The notes under the pieces are model-generated. The model had not been told where the DNA came from. It was given only the letters and a program-made list of their open reading frames with translations, and searched no databases. A stretch of DNA of 64,000 bases, taken from positions 1 through 64,000 of the forward strand of contig CALWLY010000002.1 in the NCBI GenBank assembly GCA_944381635.1, written 5' to 3'. Every line of letters starts with the position of its first letter. The stretch's first letter is position 1. Both the position numbers and the translations under genes were made by a program. Positions 1 through 8,251 of the stretch are shown one piece after another. This DNA is from an uncultured Lachnospiraceae bacterium (GTDB lineage Bacteria; Bacillota; Clostridia; Lachnospirales; Lachnospiraceae).

Positions 1-215
1 TTTCCTCGCTTAGAGCTGTCGCTCTATCTTGCCCAATTTCCATACAGCATCTGATAAACAGGTTTCTCATCTGCTGTGGAAATGGAAAGAGGAAGCCCGC
101 AGTGCAGGCTCGAAAATGCGAAGCATTTCCTCGCTTAGAGCTGTCGCTCTATCTTGCCCAATTTCCATACAGCATCTGATAAACAGGTTTCTCATCTGCT
201 GTATGGAAATTGGGC
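1..215. repeat. Direct repeat of a hairpin-rich intergenic unit
   Basis: Bases 1-77 recur without change at 126-202, an offset of 125. The second copy continues into a perfect inverted repeat: the 19-base arm starting at 156 (GCCCAATTTCC...) pairs with the arm ending at 215, with a partly self-complementary loop. In the first copy the right arm is broken after base 77. Each unit also contains small hairpins (GAGC/GCTC, TGC/GCA). This looks like a dispersed REP-type or miniature palindromic element in an intergenic gap. No gene is supported here. Confidence 0.8.
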
Positions 216-457
216 AAGGCACAGCTCGTAGATATTAAAAATATAGCACGTTAAAGTGCGAAAAGCAAGGCGGGGTTGGAGGACTGGAAATGTGCACAAA
301 AATGATAGAGAAATTTTATTGTTTAATATGTTTAAAAAAGCTTGTAATATTTCGGATAGTTTAGTAGAATATATCCATGGGGAAATTGGGAATGATTTAT
401 CGTATTTTAAAATCTTTGACAGAATACCCAGAAATCGCATAATACGGAGGAATGAAT
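216..457. other. Intergenic stretch before the EF-G-like gene
   Basis: No convincing gene is present. A 73-codon frame at 256-477 runs into the next coding region, lacks a ribosome binding site and resembles nothing I recognise. A TTGACA at 416-421 followed after 16 bases by CATAAT at 438-443 resembles a SigA promoter. However, it would start transcription at about 450, inside the ribosome binding site of the next gene, so I do not rely on it. Confidence 0.4.
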
Positions 458-2548
458 ATGAACATTTACACAACTGACAAGATTCGTAATGTTGTTTTGT
501 TGGGGCATGGCGGATCTGGTAAGACTAGTTTAGTAGAATCCATGGCATATTTGTCCGGCATCACATCCAGGATGGGTAAAGTGTCCGACGGCAATACAGT
601 CAGCGATTTTGGAAAAGAGGAACAGAAAAGACAGATTTCAATCAGCACATCTGTTGTTCCGATTGAATGGGAAGGAGTAAAGATTAACGTATTGGATACT
701 CCCGGATATTTCGATTTTTCCGGTGAAGTGGAAGAAGCAATCAGCGCAGCCGGCGCAGCAATCATTGTTGTTTCCGGAAAAGCAGGCGTGGAAGTGGGAA
801 CACAGAAAGCCTGGGAACTGTGTGAAAAATATAAGATTCCTCGAATGATCTTCGTTACAGATATGGATATCGACAATGCTTCCTATCGTCAGGTAGTGGA
901 AGATATGACAGAAATGTACGGAAAGAAGCTGGCTCCGTTCCATCTGCCGATTCGTGAGAACGAAAAGTTTGTCGGATACATAAACGTTATTTCTGAAAAA
1001 GCATACCGCTGGCAGAATAAGCAGGTAGTAGAATGTGATGTGCCTGAATACAGCAAACCGAATCTTCAGATTTACAGAGATACTTTGATGGAAGCTGTTG
1101 CAGAGACAAGCGAAGAGTTTATGGACCGTTATTTCAGCGGAGATACTTTCTCAGAGGCTGAGATCAGAGCGGCTCTTCGTACCAATGTATGGGACGGAAG
1201 CATCGTTCCCATGTCTATGGGATCCAGTCTGATGTGTCAGGGTATTTATACACTGTTGGATGACATTGTGAAATATTTCCCGAGTCCGGAAGACAGAGAG
1301 TGCAAGGGCATTAACTTAAAGACAAAGGATATCTTCCATGCAGACTATGATTTCGCTAAACCGAAATCTGCTTATGTATTCAAAACTATCGTGGATCCGT
1401 TTATCGGTAAATATTCACTGATTAAGGTTTGCTCCGGCGTATTAAAAACAGACGACCTTCTGTACAATCAGGATAAAGATACAGAAGCTAAAATCGGCAA
1501 ACTGTATGTTCTTCAGGGCAATAAACCTATTGAAGTCAGCGAACTGCATGCAGGTGATATCGGAGCTCTTGCAAAACTGACAACAGCAAAAACAGGTGAC
1601 AGCCTTTCTACAAAGGCAAATCCGATTCAGTTCGGAAAGACAGAACTGCCGAAACCTTACACCTGCAAGCGTTATAAAGCAAAGAACAAAGCAGATATTG
1701 ATAAGATTTCTCAGACATTACAGAAAATGATGGATGAAGATCCTACCTTAAAGATTGTAAATGATTCCGAAAATCGTCAGACTCTTATTTACGGTATGGG
1801 AGACCAGCATCTGGATGTGGTGGCAAGCAGATTGCTGAATGAATATAAAGTAGAGATTGAACTTTCACAGCCGAAAGTAGCATTCCGCGAAACAATCCGC
1901 AAAAAATCTGATGTGGAATACAAGTATAAAAAACAGTCCGGCGGCCATGGACAGTATGGACATGTAAAGATGAAATTTGAGCCTTCTGGAGATCTGGAAA
2001 CTCCTTATGTATTCGAACAGGAAGTAGTCGGCGGAGCTGTTCCGAAAAACTATTTCCCGGCAGTGGAAAAAGGACTTCAGGAATCTGTATTGAGAGGACC
2101 TATGGCTGCTTATCCGGTTGTGGGAGTAAAAGCTATTCTTTACGATGGATCTTATCATCCGGTTGACTCTTCTGAAATGGCATTTAAGATGGCTACCATT
2201 CAGGCGTTCAAAAAAGGATTTATGGAGGCTGGTCCGGTTCTGTTAGAGCCGATTGCTTCCCTGAAGGTAACTGTTCCGGATGCATACACAGGCGATGTAA
2301 TGGGTGATTTGAATAAACGCCGCGGACGTGTGCTTGGAATGAATCCTGCACCGGGCGGAAAGACAGTAGTTGAAGCGGATATTCCTGTGGCAAATCTGTA
2401 TGGTTACTGTACAGATCTTCGCTCTATGACAGGAGGACGCGGAGATTACGAGTATGAATTTGCACGCTATGAGCAGGCTCCCAGCGATGTACAGGAAAAA
2501 GAAGTGGCTGCAAGAGCTGCCAGCGTAGCAGAAGGCGGAGAAGACTGA
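458..2548 (+). CDS. EF-G-like translational GTPase (EF-G paralogue)
   Basis: A 696-residue protein with the EF-G domain layout. The P-loop is GHGGSGKT and the switch II motif is DTPG, followed by domains II to V ending in the GRGDYEYEF region typical of EF-G. The KEEQKRQISI stretch before switch II is the form seen in EF-G paralogues rather than the main FusA. The usual NKxD guanine-specificity motif reads TDMD (FVTDMD), so base recognition may differ from standard GTPases. The start at 458 is chosen over the ATG at 452 because GGAGG (446-450) lies seven bases from 458 but only one from 452. It probably acts on ribosomes, but its exact step is unknown; TetM-like protection is possible but not indicated. 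The gene stands alone and ends at a terminator. Confidence 0.9.
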   Translation: MNIYTTDKIRNVVLLGHGGSGKTSLVESMAYLSGITSRMGKVSDGNTVSDFGKEEQKRQISISTSVVPIEWEGVKINVLDTPGYFDFSGEVEEAISAAGAAIIVVSGKAGVEVGTQKAWELCEKYKIPRMIFVTDMDIDNASYRQVVEDMTEMYGKKLAPFHLPIRENEKFVGYINVISEKAYRWQNKQVVECDVPEYSKPNLQIYRDTLMEAVAETSEEFMDRYFSGDTFSEAEIRAALRTNVWDGSIVPMSMGSSLMCQGIYTLLDDIVKYFPSPEDRECKGINLKTKDIFHADYDFAKPKSAYVFKTIVDPFIGKYSLIKVCSGVLKTDDLLYNQDKDTEAKIGKLYVLQGNKPIEVSELHAGDIGALAKLTTAKTGDSLSTKANPIQFGKTELPKPYTCKRYKAKNKADIDKISQTLQKMMDEDPTLKIVNDSENRQTLIYGMGDQHLDVVASRLLNEYKVEIELSQPKVAFRETIRKKSDVEYKYKKQSGGHGQYGHVKMKFEPSGDLETPYVFEQEVVGGAVPKNYFPAVEKGLQESVLRGPMAAYPVVGVKAILYDGSYHPVDSSEMAFKMATIQAFKKGFMEAGPVLLEPIASLKVTVPDAYTGDVMGDLNKRRGRVLGMNPAPGGKTVVEADIPVANLYGYCTDLRSMTGGRGDYEYEFARYEQAPSDVQEKEVAARAASVAEGGED

Positions 2549-2660
2549 TAAAGTCGGGACTGAGCCGTTTCATATGTATTCATTATAAAAAAGCGGAAGA
2601 AAAATACCGCTTTCAAAAACAGGAAGAGCTGAAAGAAGAGATTCTTTTTAGATGAAGGTA

Positions 2661-2703
2661 ACAGGGCGCACAATGTGTTGGGGGACACAGCGCCCTGTTT
2701 TTA
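2661..2703 (+). terminator. Rho-independent terminator after the EF-G-like gene
   Basis: ACAGGGCGC pairs with GCGCCCTGT across a short loop and is followed by a T run. It lies about 110 bases past the stop codon at 2548. Confidence 0.85.
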
Positions 2704-2783
2704 TGTGAGAGAAATTTCATTTTCACTTATAAATTGATCTGTAAGACCCACGTTACTTTATAAAAACTTAATATTGCGAAAAA

Positions 2784-2812
2784 TTGTAATACAAAAACCT
2801 ATGTGCTATACT
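2784..2812 (+). promoter_or_regulatory. SigA-type promoter with extended -10
   Basis: TTGTAA (2784-2789), a 17-base spacer and TATACT (2807-2812), with TG one base before the -10. It is correctly placed for the membrane-protein gene at 2994 and implies a leader of roughly 175 bases. I see no riboswitch signature in that leader. Apart from this promoter and the terminator at 2661, the gap 2549-2993 holds nothing I can identify. Confidence 0.55.
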
Positions 2813-2993
2813 GATACTGATATCCCAAAGTACGATGATAAATTTTCGGTATCTGATTCAGGATTGGGGAAATGTGGTTTCAGAAAACAGGATGTGACAA
2901 AGAAAAGATCGGGAACTTTGGGAAAAACGATTGCATGCCAAATGGCATACAGGAAATCAGAAGCTGTATATTACAGCAGAAATGAGAGGGATT

Positions 2994-4712
2994 ATGAAAA
3001 AGGGAAAGAAAGTAATTTTTTATGTGATCGCGGCTATTATCATTGCCGCAGCGGCATTCATTTATTATTATGTGACATTGCCGGCTATCAATATTCATTC
3101 CAGCGGTTTCTGGTTTTTTATCATGGCGGCAATTATTGCAGTCATCATCATTTATGTGATCAGAAAAATGGGAAAAGACGGCGCCCTTACACATACGGGC
3201 GTACAGATTAATTGGAGAGAATATAAAGTGGCCAAATGGCTTGGAATTTTGCTTCTCCTTATTCTGGCAGTTTATTTAATTGGAAGTATTTTGTCTTCCC
3301 CGATAATCAATGCCAAAAAATATCAGGAATTGATGCAGATTGAAGAACGCAACTTTACCGATGATATCAAAGAAGTGGACTACAATACGATTCCGCTGCT
3401 TGACAAAGAATCCGCAGCGCTTCTCGGCGATCGAAAAATGGGAAGCCTTGTGGATATGGTATCTCAGTTTGAAGTGGCAAATGACTATACGCAGATTAAC
3501 TATAATGGTACTCCTGTGCGTGTAACTCCCCTTGTCTATGCAAGTCCGATCAAATGGCTTACCAATCAGAAAAATGGTATTCCGGCTTATATTATGATTG
3601 ATATGGCAACGCAGGATACGGAATGTGTTATGCTGGATGAGGGAATCAAATACTCCAAGTCAGAGTATTTCAACAGAAATATATACCGTCATCTGCGTTT
3701 TAATTTCCCCACATACATTTTCGATGACCAGATTTTCTTTGAAATTGACGACAACGGAGTTCCTTACTGGGTTTGCCCGGTTAAGAAGTTTAATATCGGT
3801 CTCTTTGGCGGACAGACAATCGGAAGAGTAGTTTTGTGCAATGCCATTACCGGCGAATGCATAGATTATGCAGTGGAAGATGTTCCCCAGTGGATAGACA
3901 AAGTATACTCAGCGGAACTGCTCATTCAGCTGTACGATTATCACGGAGTTTTAGTGCACGGATTTTTCAACAGTATCCTTGGTCAGAAAGATTGCCTTCG
4001 CACGACGGAAGGATACAATTATATTGCGCTTGATGATGATGTATGGGTATATACAGGTATCACTTCTGTAAATGGCGATCAGTCAAACGTTGGTTTTGTT
4101 TTGATGAACCAGCGTACCATGGAGACAAGATATTATAAAGTAGAAGGTGCTACGGAAACGTCGGCTATGTCTTCGGCAGAAGGTCAGGTACAAAACCTGC
4201 GCTATGTGGCAACCTTCCCGCTGCTTTTAAATATCGCGGATGAACCCACCTATTTTATGGCTTTGAAAGATGCCTCCGGCCTTGTTAAAAAATATGCTAT
4301 GGTAAATGTGGAAAAATACCAGTGGGTAGCTATCGGCGACACAATTCAGGAATGTGAAAAAGATTATGTAGAACTTTTAAATACCAACGGTATTGTCAGT
4401 CAGTTTGCGGCAGATAAAACGATTACCGGAAAAATAACGGCAATTGCGCCGGTAGTCCTGGAGGGAAATAGCCACTATTATCTGTGCTTATCCGGAAGTG
4501 AGGATATGTTTGACATCAATATGGCAGATGACAGATTGATCGGAATCATTCGCTTTGCCCAGGGAGATACCATCACACTTCACTACAATGAAGGCTATGG
4601 ACTTCACGAAGTTACGGCACTGGAAGGAACACCTGGCAGTACAGGTACCCCTGTAAAAGTGCAGCAAGAGGAAGACAGCCCGGAAACAGAAACGCAGGAG
4701 AATGTTGAATAA
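2994..4712 (+). CDS. Uncharacterised three-helix membrane protein with large extracellular domain
   Basis: A 572-residue protein I do not recognise. It starts with a basic MKKGKK and has three hydrophobic segments in the first 120 residues (about 7-28, 37-55 and 78-100). A soluble region of about 450 residues follows, rich in aromatic and acidic residues, and the tail is low-complexity glutamate-rich. The soluble part has no cysteine pairs or catalytic motif that I can name. The start at 2994 is preferred because AGAGGG sits just upstream and the segment looks like a proper N-terminus; 2982 is an alternative. It is transcribed alone, between its own promoter and a strong terminator. A role in the cell envelope is only a guess. 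Confidence 0.75.
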   Translation: MKKGKKVIFYVIAAIIIAAAAFIYYYVTLPAINIHSSGFWFFIMAAIIAVIIIYVIRKMGKDGALTHTGVQINWREYKVAKWLGILLLLILAVYLIGSILSSPIINAKKYQELMQIEERNFTDDIKEVDYNTIPLLDKESAALLGDRKMGSLVDMVSQFEVANDYTQINYNGTPVRVTPLVYASPIKWLTNQKNGIPAYIMIDMATQDTECVMLDEGIKYSKSEYFNRNIYRHLRFNFPTYIFDDQIFFEIDDNGVPYWVCPVKKFNIGLFGGQTIGRVVLCNAITGECIDYAVEDVPQWIDKVYSAELLIQLYDYHGVLVHGFFNSILGQKDCLRTTEGYNYIALDDDVWVYTGITSVNGDQSNVGFVLMNQRTMETRYYKVEGATETSAMSSAEGQVQNLRYVATFPLLLNIADEPTYFMALKDASGLVKKYAMVNVEKYQWVAIGDTIQECEKDYVELLNTNGIVSQFAADKTITGKITAIAPVVLEGNSHYYLCLSGSEDMFDINMADDRLIGIIRFAQGDTITLHYNEGYGLHEVTALEGTPGSTGTPVKVQQEEDSPETETQENVE

Positions 4713-4715
4713 GGG

Positions 4716-4748
4716 AAAGGAAGGGTACCGACATACCCTTCCTTTTTT
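4716..4748 (+). terminator. Rho-independent terminator
   Basis: AAAGGAAGGGTA pairs with TACCCTTCCTTT around a six-base loop, ending in a T run directly after the stop of the membrane-protein gene. Confidence 0.85.
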
Positions 4749-4916
4749 CATACATTAGAAAAGTTACCGATGCGCGAGATTATGCCTGGAGAGGAACAGA
4801 AAGACTATGAATTTATGATTTTATTCTGAAAATTTTCTGGAAAATCCAAAAAAATTACCAGAGAATATTTGTGAAACAAGTATAATGAAGGTAGAATGTT
4901 TTTGGAGGTATTAGTG

Positions 4917-5897
4917 ATGCAGGGAGAAGTAAGTGCTTTAGAAAATATATTTTCCAAAGTGGACAGAAACGAAGACCTGACCAGGGAAGATGCGCTTGTA
5001 TTGTTAAAGATAGAGAATCGCTCTGATGACTTTTATCGGCTTTTATCAAAAGCCAATGAATTAAGTCAGAAAGAATACGGAAACAAAGGATATGTATTTG
5101 CACAGATTGGTCTTAACAGTGCGCCATGTCCGGGAAACTGTAAATTCTGCTCTATGGGATGTGAAAATTTCATGGTGGAAGAGGAAACGGAAAAAAGCAT
5201 GGAAGAAGTAGTGGAAGAAGCCGGGAGAGCACTTGCGCAAAACATTGACGCCCTGTTTCTTATGACAACTGCTGATTATGATATTGAAAAATATATCGAA
5301 ATTTCTCGGCAGGTAAAGAAAATTATGCCGCCGGATGTGATGCTTATCGCCAATATTGGAGACTTTGATCTCAAAACGGCAAAGAAGCTGAAAGAAACCG
5401 GATTTACCGGTATTTATCACATTGTACGTTTAAATGAAGGAATTGACACTGCACTGGATCCCGCACAGCGAATCCAGACGCTTGACGCTATTCGGGATGC
5501 AGGACTTGAATTGATTTATTGTGTGGAGCCTATCGGGCCGGAACACACCTATGAGCAGATTGCGGAGGAAATGTTCCGTGCAAGGGAGTACCATGTGGAT
5601 ATTATGGCATGCATGAAACGAGTGGGAGTAGAAGGAACACCTTTGTTTGACAGGGGCGAGATCACGGATTTGGAGCTGACAAAAATAGTTGCTGCAGCTC
5701 GTCTTGTGACAAGACCTAAAAAATCCATGAATGTGCATGAACCTAAGCAGATGGCTCTGTTAGCCGGTGTGAACCAGTTATATGCCGAGATTGGAATCAA
5801 CCCCAGAGATTGTGCGGTAGAGACGGGAAATAACAGAGGATTTTCCATTGCAGCGGTAAAAGATATGTTAAGACAAGTTGGTTATACCACAAAATAA
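4917..5897 (+). CDS. Radical SAM protein, BioB/HydE-like, in a methyltransferase-like cluster
   Basis: A 326-residue protein with the radical SAM cluster motif CPGNCKFC (CxxxCxxC) at about residue 70, preceded by a short helical N-terminal part as in BioB and HydE. The rest fits a TIM barrel (GDFDLKTAKKLKETGFTGIYHIVRLNEG, VEPIGPEHTYEQI). The start at 4917 is supported by GGAGG at 4904-4908; the ATG at 4896 precedes that site. A TATAAT at 4881-4886 could be a -10, though no good -35 is visible. The stop lies 33 bases before the UroD-thioredoxin gene, so the two are probably co-transcribed. The substrate is unknown. The neighbourhood suggests work on a methyl, sulfur or metal cofactor reaction rather than biotin synthesis, since no other bio gene is nearby. 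Confidence 0.8.
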   Translation: MQGEVSALENIFSKVDRNEDLTREDALVLLKIENRSDDFYRLLSKANELSQKEYGNKGYVFAQIGLNSAPCPGNCKFCSMGCENFMVEEETEKSMEEVVEEAGRALAQNIDALFLMTTADYDIEKYIEISRQVKKIMPPDVMLIANIGDFDLKTAKKLKETGFTGIYHIVRLNEGIDTALDPAQRIQTLDAIRDAGLELIYCVEPIGPEHTYEQIAEEMFRAREYHVDIMACMKRVGVEGTPLFDRGEITDLELTKIVAAARLVTRPKKSMNVHEPKQMALLAGVNQLYAEIGINPRDCAVETGNNRGFSIAAVKDMLRQVGYTTK

Positions 5898-5930
5898 AGA
5901 ATTAAAATAAAAAATGGGAGGATGCAAAAA

Positions 5931-7298
5931 ATGACACCGAAAGAAACCTTAATTAAAACATTGAATCATGAGGCTACAGAACAGGTGGCGTGGGTTCCGT
6001 TTGCAGGAGTACATGCCGGAAAACTGCTGGGCTATACAGCGACAGAAGTGCTCCAGGACGGGGATAAGCTGTTTCAGTCTCTGATGGAAGTAAACAAATT
6101 GTATAAACCTTCCGGACAGCCGGTTATCTTCGACCTTCAGGTTGAGGCAGAGTGCCTTGGCTGCGATCTTGTGTGGGCTGACGATGCACCGCCGTCTGTT
6201 TCCAAGCACCCTTTGGAAGGGGAAGAAGAACTGGTTACACCGTGCTACTGTACGATTCCCACCAAAGAATCCGGAAGAATTCCGATGATTTTGGACGTGA
6301 TGAAACGCATGAAAGAGGCAGTAGGTGATACAACAGCATTATACGGACTGATTTGCGGACCTTTTACCCTTGCTACTCATCTGCGCGGAAACGATATTTT
6401 TATGGACATGTACGATGACGAAGAAGCAGTTGAAAAATTCCTGGATTACTGCAGCGCGGTAGTAATGAAAATGGCAGATTACTATATCGAAGCCGGAATG
6501 GATGTAATCGCAGTGGTGGATCCTCTGATCTCCCAGATTTCTTCCAATCACTTTGAACAGTTTATGACAAAACCCTTTACAGATATATTCTCTCACATCA
6601 GAGAAGCCGGAGTATATTCTGCGTTCTTTGTGTGCGGAGACGCTACAAGAAATATCGAAGTAATGTGCCAGACAGGTCCGGATTCCATTTCCATTGATGA
6701 AAATGTGGATCTGATTGCAGCAAAGAAGATTACTGATAAATATAACATAGCTATTGGCGGCAATATTCCGCTGACCACTGTTATGCTTCACGGAAGCCAG
6801 CAGGATAACATGAAACTTGTGGTAGATTTGCTGGATAAGCTGGAAGATAAGAGAAACTTCATCCTGGCTCCCGGATGCGATATGCCTTATGACGTGCCGG
6901 TAGAAAATACGATCGGAATCGTTCAGGCCATCCACGAGACGGATTCTGTCAGAGAAATGCTGAAAAACTATGTGGCTCAGGATGAAGATATCGAAGTGGA
7001 AATCCCGGATTATGAGCACCTGGAAAAACCGCTGGTAGAGGTATTTACACTGGATTCCGCTACCTGTGCGGCATGTACCTATATGATGGGAGCTGCAAAC
7101 GAGGCGAAGAAAACATTCGGAGATTCCATTGATCTGGTTGAATATAAATTCACCAAGAAAGAAAATATCGCAAGATGTAAAAAGATGGGTGTTCCGAACC
7201 TGCCTTCCATGTATATCAACGGAGAACTGAAATTCCGCTCCCTTGTGCCGGCGAAAGAAGAGCTGGAAGAAGCAATCCGTGCGGCGATGAAAGCATGA
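5931..7298 (+). CDS. UroD/MtaA-family protein fused to a C-terminal thioredoxin-like domain
   Basis: A 455-residue two-domain protein. Residues 1 to about 345 form a uroporphyrinogen decarboxylase/MtaA-type barrel as used by corrinoid methyltransferases. Residues from about 365 form a thioredoxin-like fold with the redox motif CAAC after a beta strand and a cis-proline loop (NLPSMYING). In MtaA the zinc ligands are HxC plus a later Cys. Here the second and third are kept (FVCGD, LAPGCD) but the His position is Phe, so the metal site differs. The start at 5931 is set by GGGAGG nine bases upstream; the ATG at 5922 abuts that site. It overlaps the CobW gene by four bases, implying coupled translation. 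No corrinoid protein gene is nearby, so a classical methyl transfer role is inferred only. Confidence 0.82.
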   Translation: MTPKETLIKTLNHEATEQVAWVPFAGVHAGKLLGYTATEVLQDGDKLFQSLMEVNKLYKPSGQPVIFDLQVEAECLGCDLVWADDAPPSVSKHPLEGEEELVTPCYCTIPTKESGRIPMILDVMKRMKEAVGDTTALYGLICGPFTLATHLRGNDIFMDMYDDEEAVEKFLDYCSAVVMKMADYYIEAGMDVIAVVDPLISQISSNHFEQFMTKPFTDIFSHIREAGVYSAFFVCGDATRNIEVMCQTGPDSISIDENVDLIAAKKITDKYNIAIGGNIPLTTVMLHGSQQDNMKLVVDLLDKLEDKRNFILAPGCDMPYDVPVENTIGIVQAIHETDSVREMLKNYVAQDEDIEVEIPDYEHLEKPLVEVFTLDSATCAACTYMMGAANEAKKTFGDSIDLVEYKFTKKENIARCKKMGVPNLPSMYINGELKFRSLVPAKEELEEAIRAAMKA

Positions 7299-8218
7299 GC
7301 AGACTGTATCTGATCACCGGATTTCTTGGTGCGGGTAAGACTACCTTTTTAAAAAAGATGCTGCGAATATTTCCGGATAAAAAAATTCATGTGATCGTGA
7401 ATGAATTTGGGAAAGAAGGCGTTGATGGAGAGCTGCTTCGGGAGACCGGAGCAGCTTTGGACGAGATTAACAACGGTTCCATTTTCTGCTCCTGCAGACT
7501 GGATAAGTTCGAGGAAGTCTTAACCGCATCTTTGAATCAGAAACCGGATATTATCATTGTTGAGGCATCGGGACTTTCAGATCCTACCAATGTCAAAAAA
7601 ATATTGAACCGGACAGAAAAATTTCCCAACGTGGAATACATGGGGAGCATATGTCTGGTAGATGCCAAACAATTTCTGAAAGTGTACGAAACGGCAACTG
7701 TCGTAAAAAAACAGCTGAATGTAAGCGATGTGATTCTTTTGAATAAGACCGACATGGTCTCAAAAGAGCAGATATGTGATGTGTGCGCAAAAATTCATGC
7801 CCATCGTCCGGATATTCCCATCCATGAGACCACATACGGCGATCTGAAGCCGGAATGGCTGGACCCACTGTGTGAGAATAAAGAGGAAGCTGCCGAAGCG
7901 GATATTCTGCAGAGCGCAGATATCACACTTCGCAAATATCTTCTTTCAATCAATGAAAACACAGACCTTCAGACCTTGGAAAATTTCCTGAAAATGATTA
8001 TGGATGACACATTCCGAATCAAAGGGTTTGTATGCATTCAAAAAGAATGGTATCTGATAAACTGCGTGGGAAATCTGTTTGAAGCAGAAAAATGCAGTGA
8101 AAAAAGTCAGGAACAGAAAAACCTCCTGGTGGTGCTGTCCGGGTATGGACTCCCCGTAAAAAAGGCATTGAAGAAGGCCATGGAATGGTATCCTGATGTG
8201 GTAGAGAGCATGGAATAA
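7295..8218 (+). CDS. G3E-family (CobW/P47K) GTPase, probable metal chaperone
   Basis: A 307-residue G3E GTPase. Visible motifs are the P-loop GFLGAGKTT, VNEFGKEG, the switch-like EASGLSDP and the specificity motif NKTD. A C-terminal CobW-type domain follows. The family's usual GCxCC metal-binding motif is changed to GSIFCSCR, keeping only a CSC. Members insert or deliver metals (Zn, Co, Ni) to partner enzymes. Overlap of start and stop (ATGA) with the UroD-thioredoxin gene suggests that protein is the client. The gene converges with the regulator at 8252-9505; a short AAAACG/CGTTTT hairpin (8224-8238) between them may serve as a weak two-way terminator. Confidence 0.85.
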   Translation: MSRLYLITGFLGAGKTTFLKKMLRIFPDKKIHVIVNEFGKEGVDGELLRETGAALDEINNGSIFCSCRLDKFEEVLTASLNQKPDIIIVEASGLSDPTNVKKILNRTEKFPNVEYMGSICLVDAKQFLKVYETATVVKKQLNVSDVILLNKTDMVSKEQICDVCAKIHAHRPDIPIHETTYGDLKPEWLDPLCENKEEAAEADILQSADITLRKYLLSINENTDLQTLENFLKMIMDDTFRIKGFVCIQKEWYLINCVGNLFEAEKCSEKSQEQKNLLVVLSGYGLPVKKALKKAMEWYPDVVESME

Positions 8219-8251
8219 AATCAAAAACGAGCCGTTTTATGCAATGCCTAT

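Noticed and set aside
1-215. CRISPR array
   Set aside because: Only two long copies with hairpins exist, with no regular short repeats, spacers or cas genes.
416-443. SigA promoter directly before the EF-G-like gene
   Set aside because: The motif is good, but its start site would fall within the ribosome binding site, so it is probably not used or not a promoter.
256-477. 73-codon ORF before the EF-G-like gene
   Set aside because: No ribosome binding site, it overlaps the true start of the next gene, and it has no recognisable similarity.
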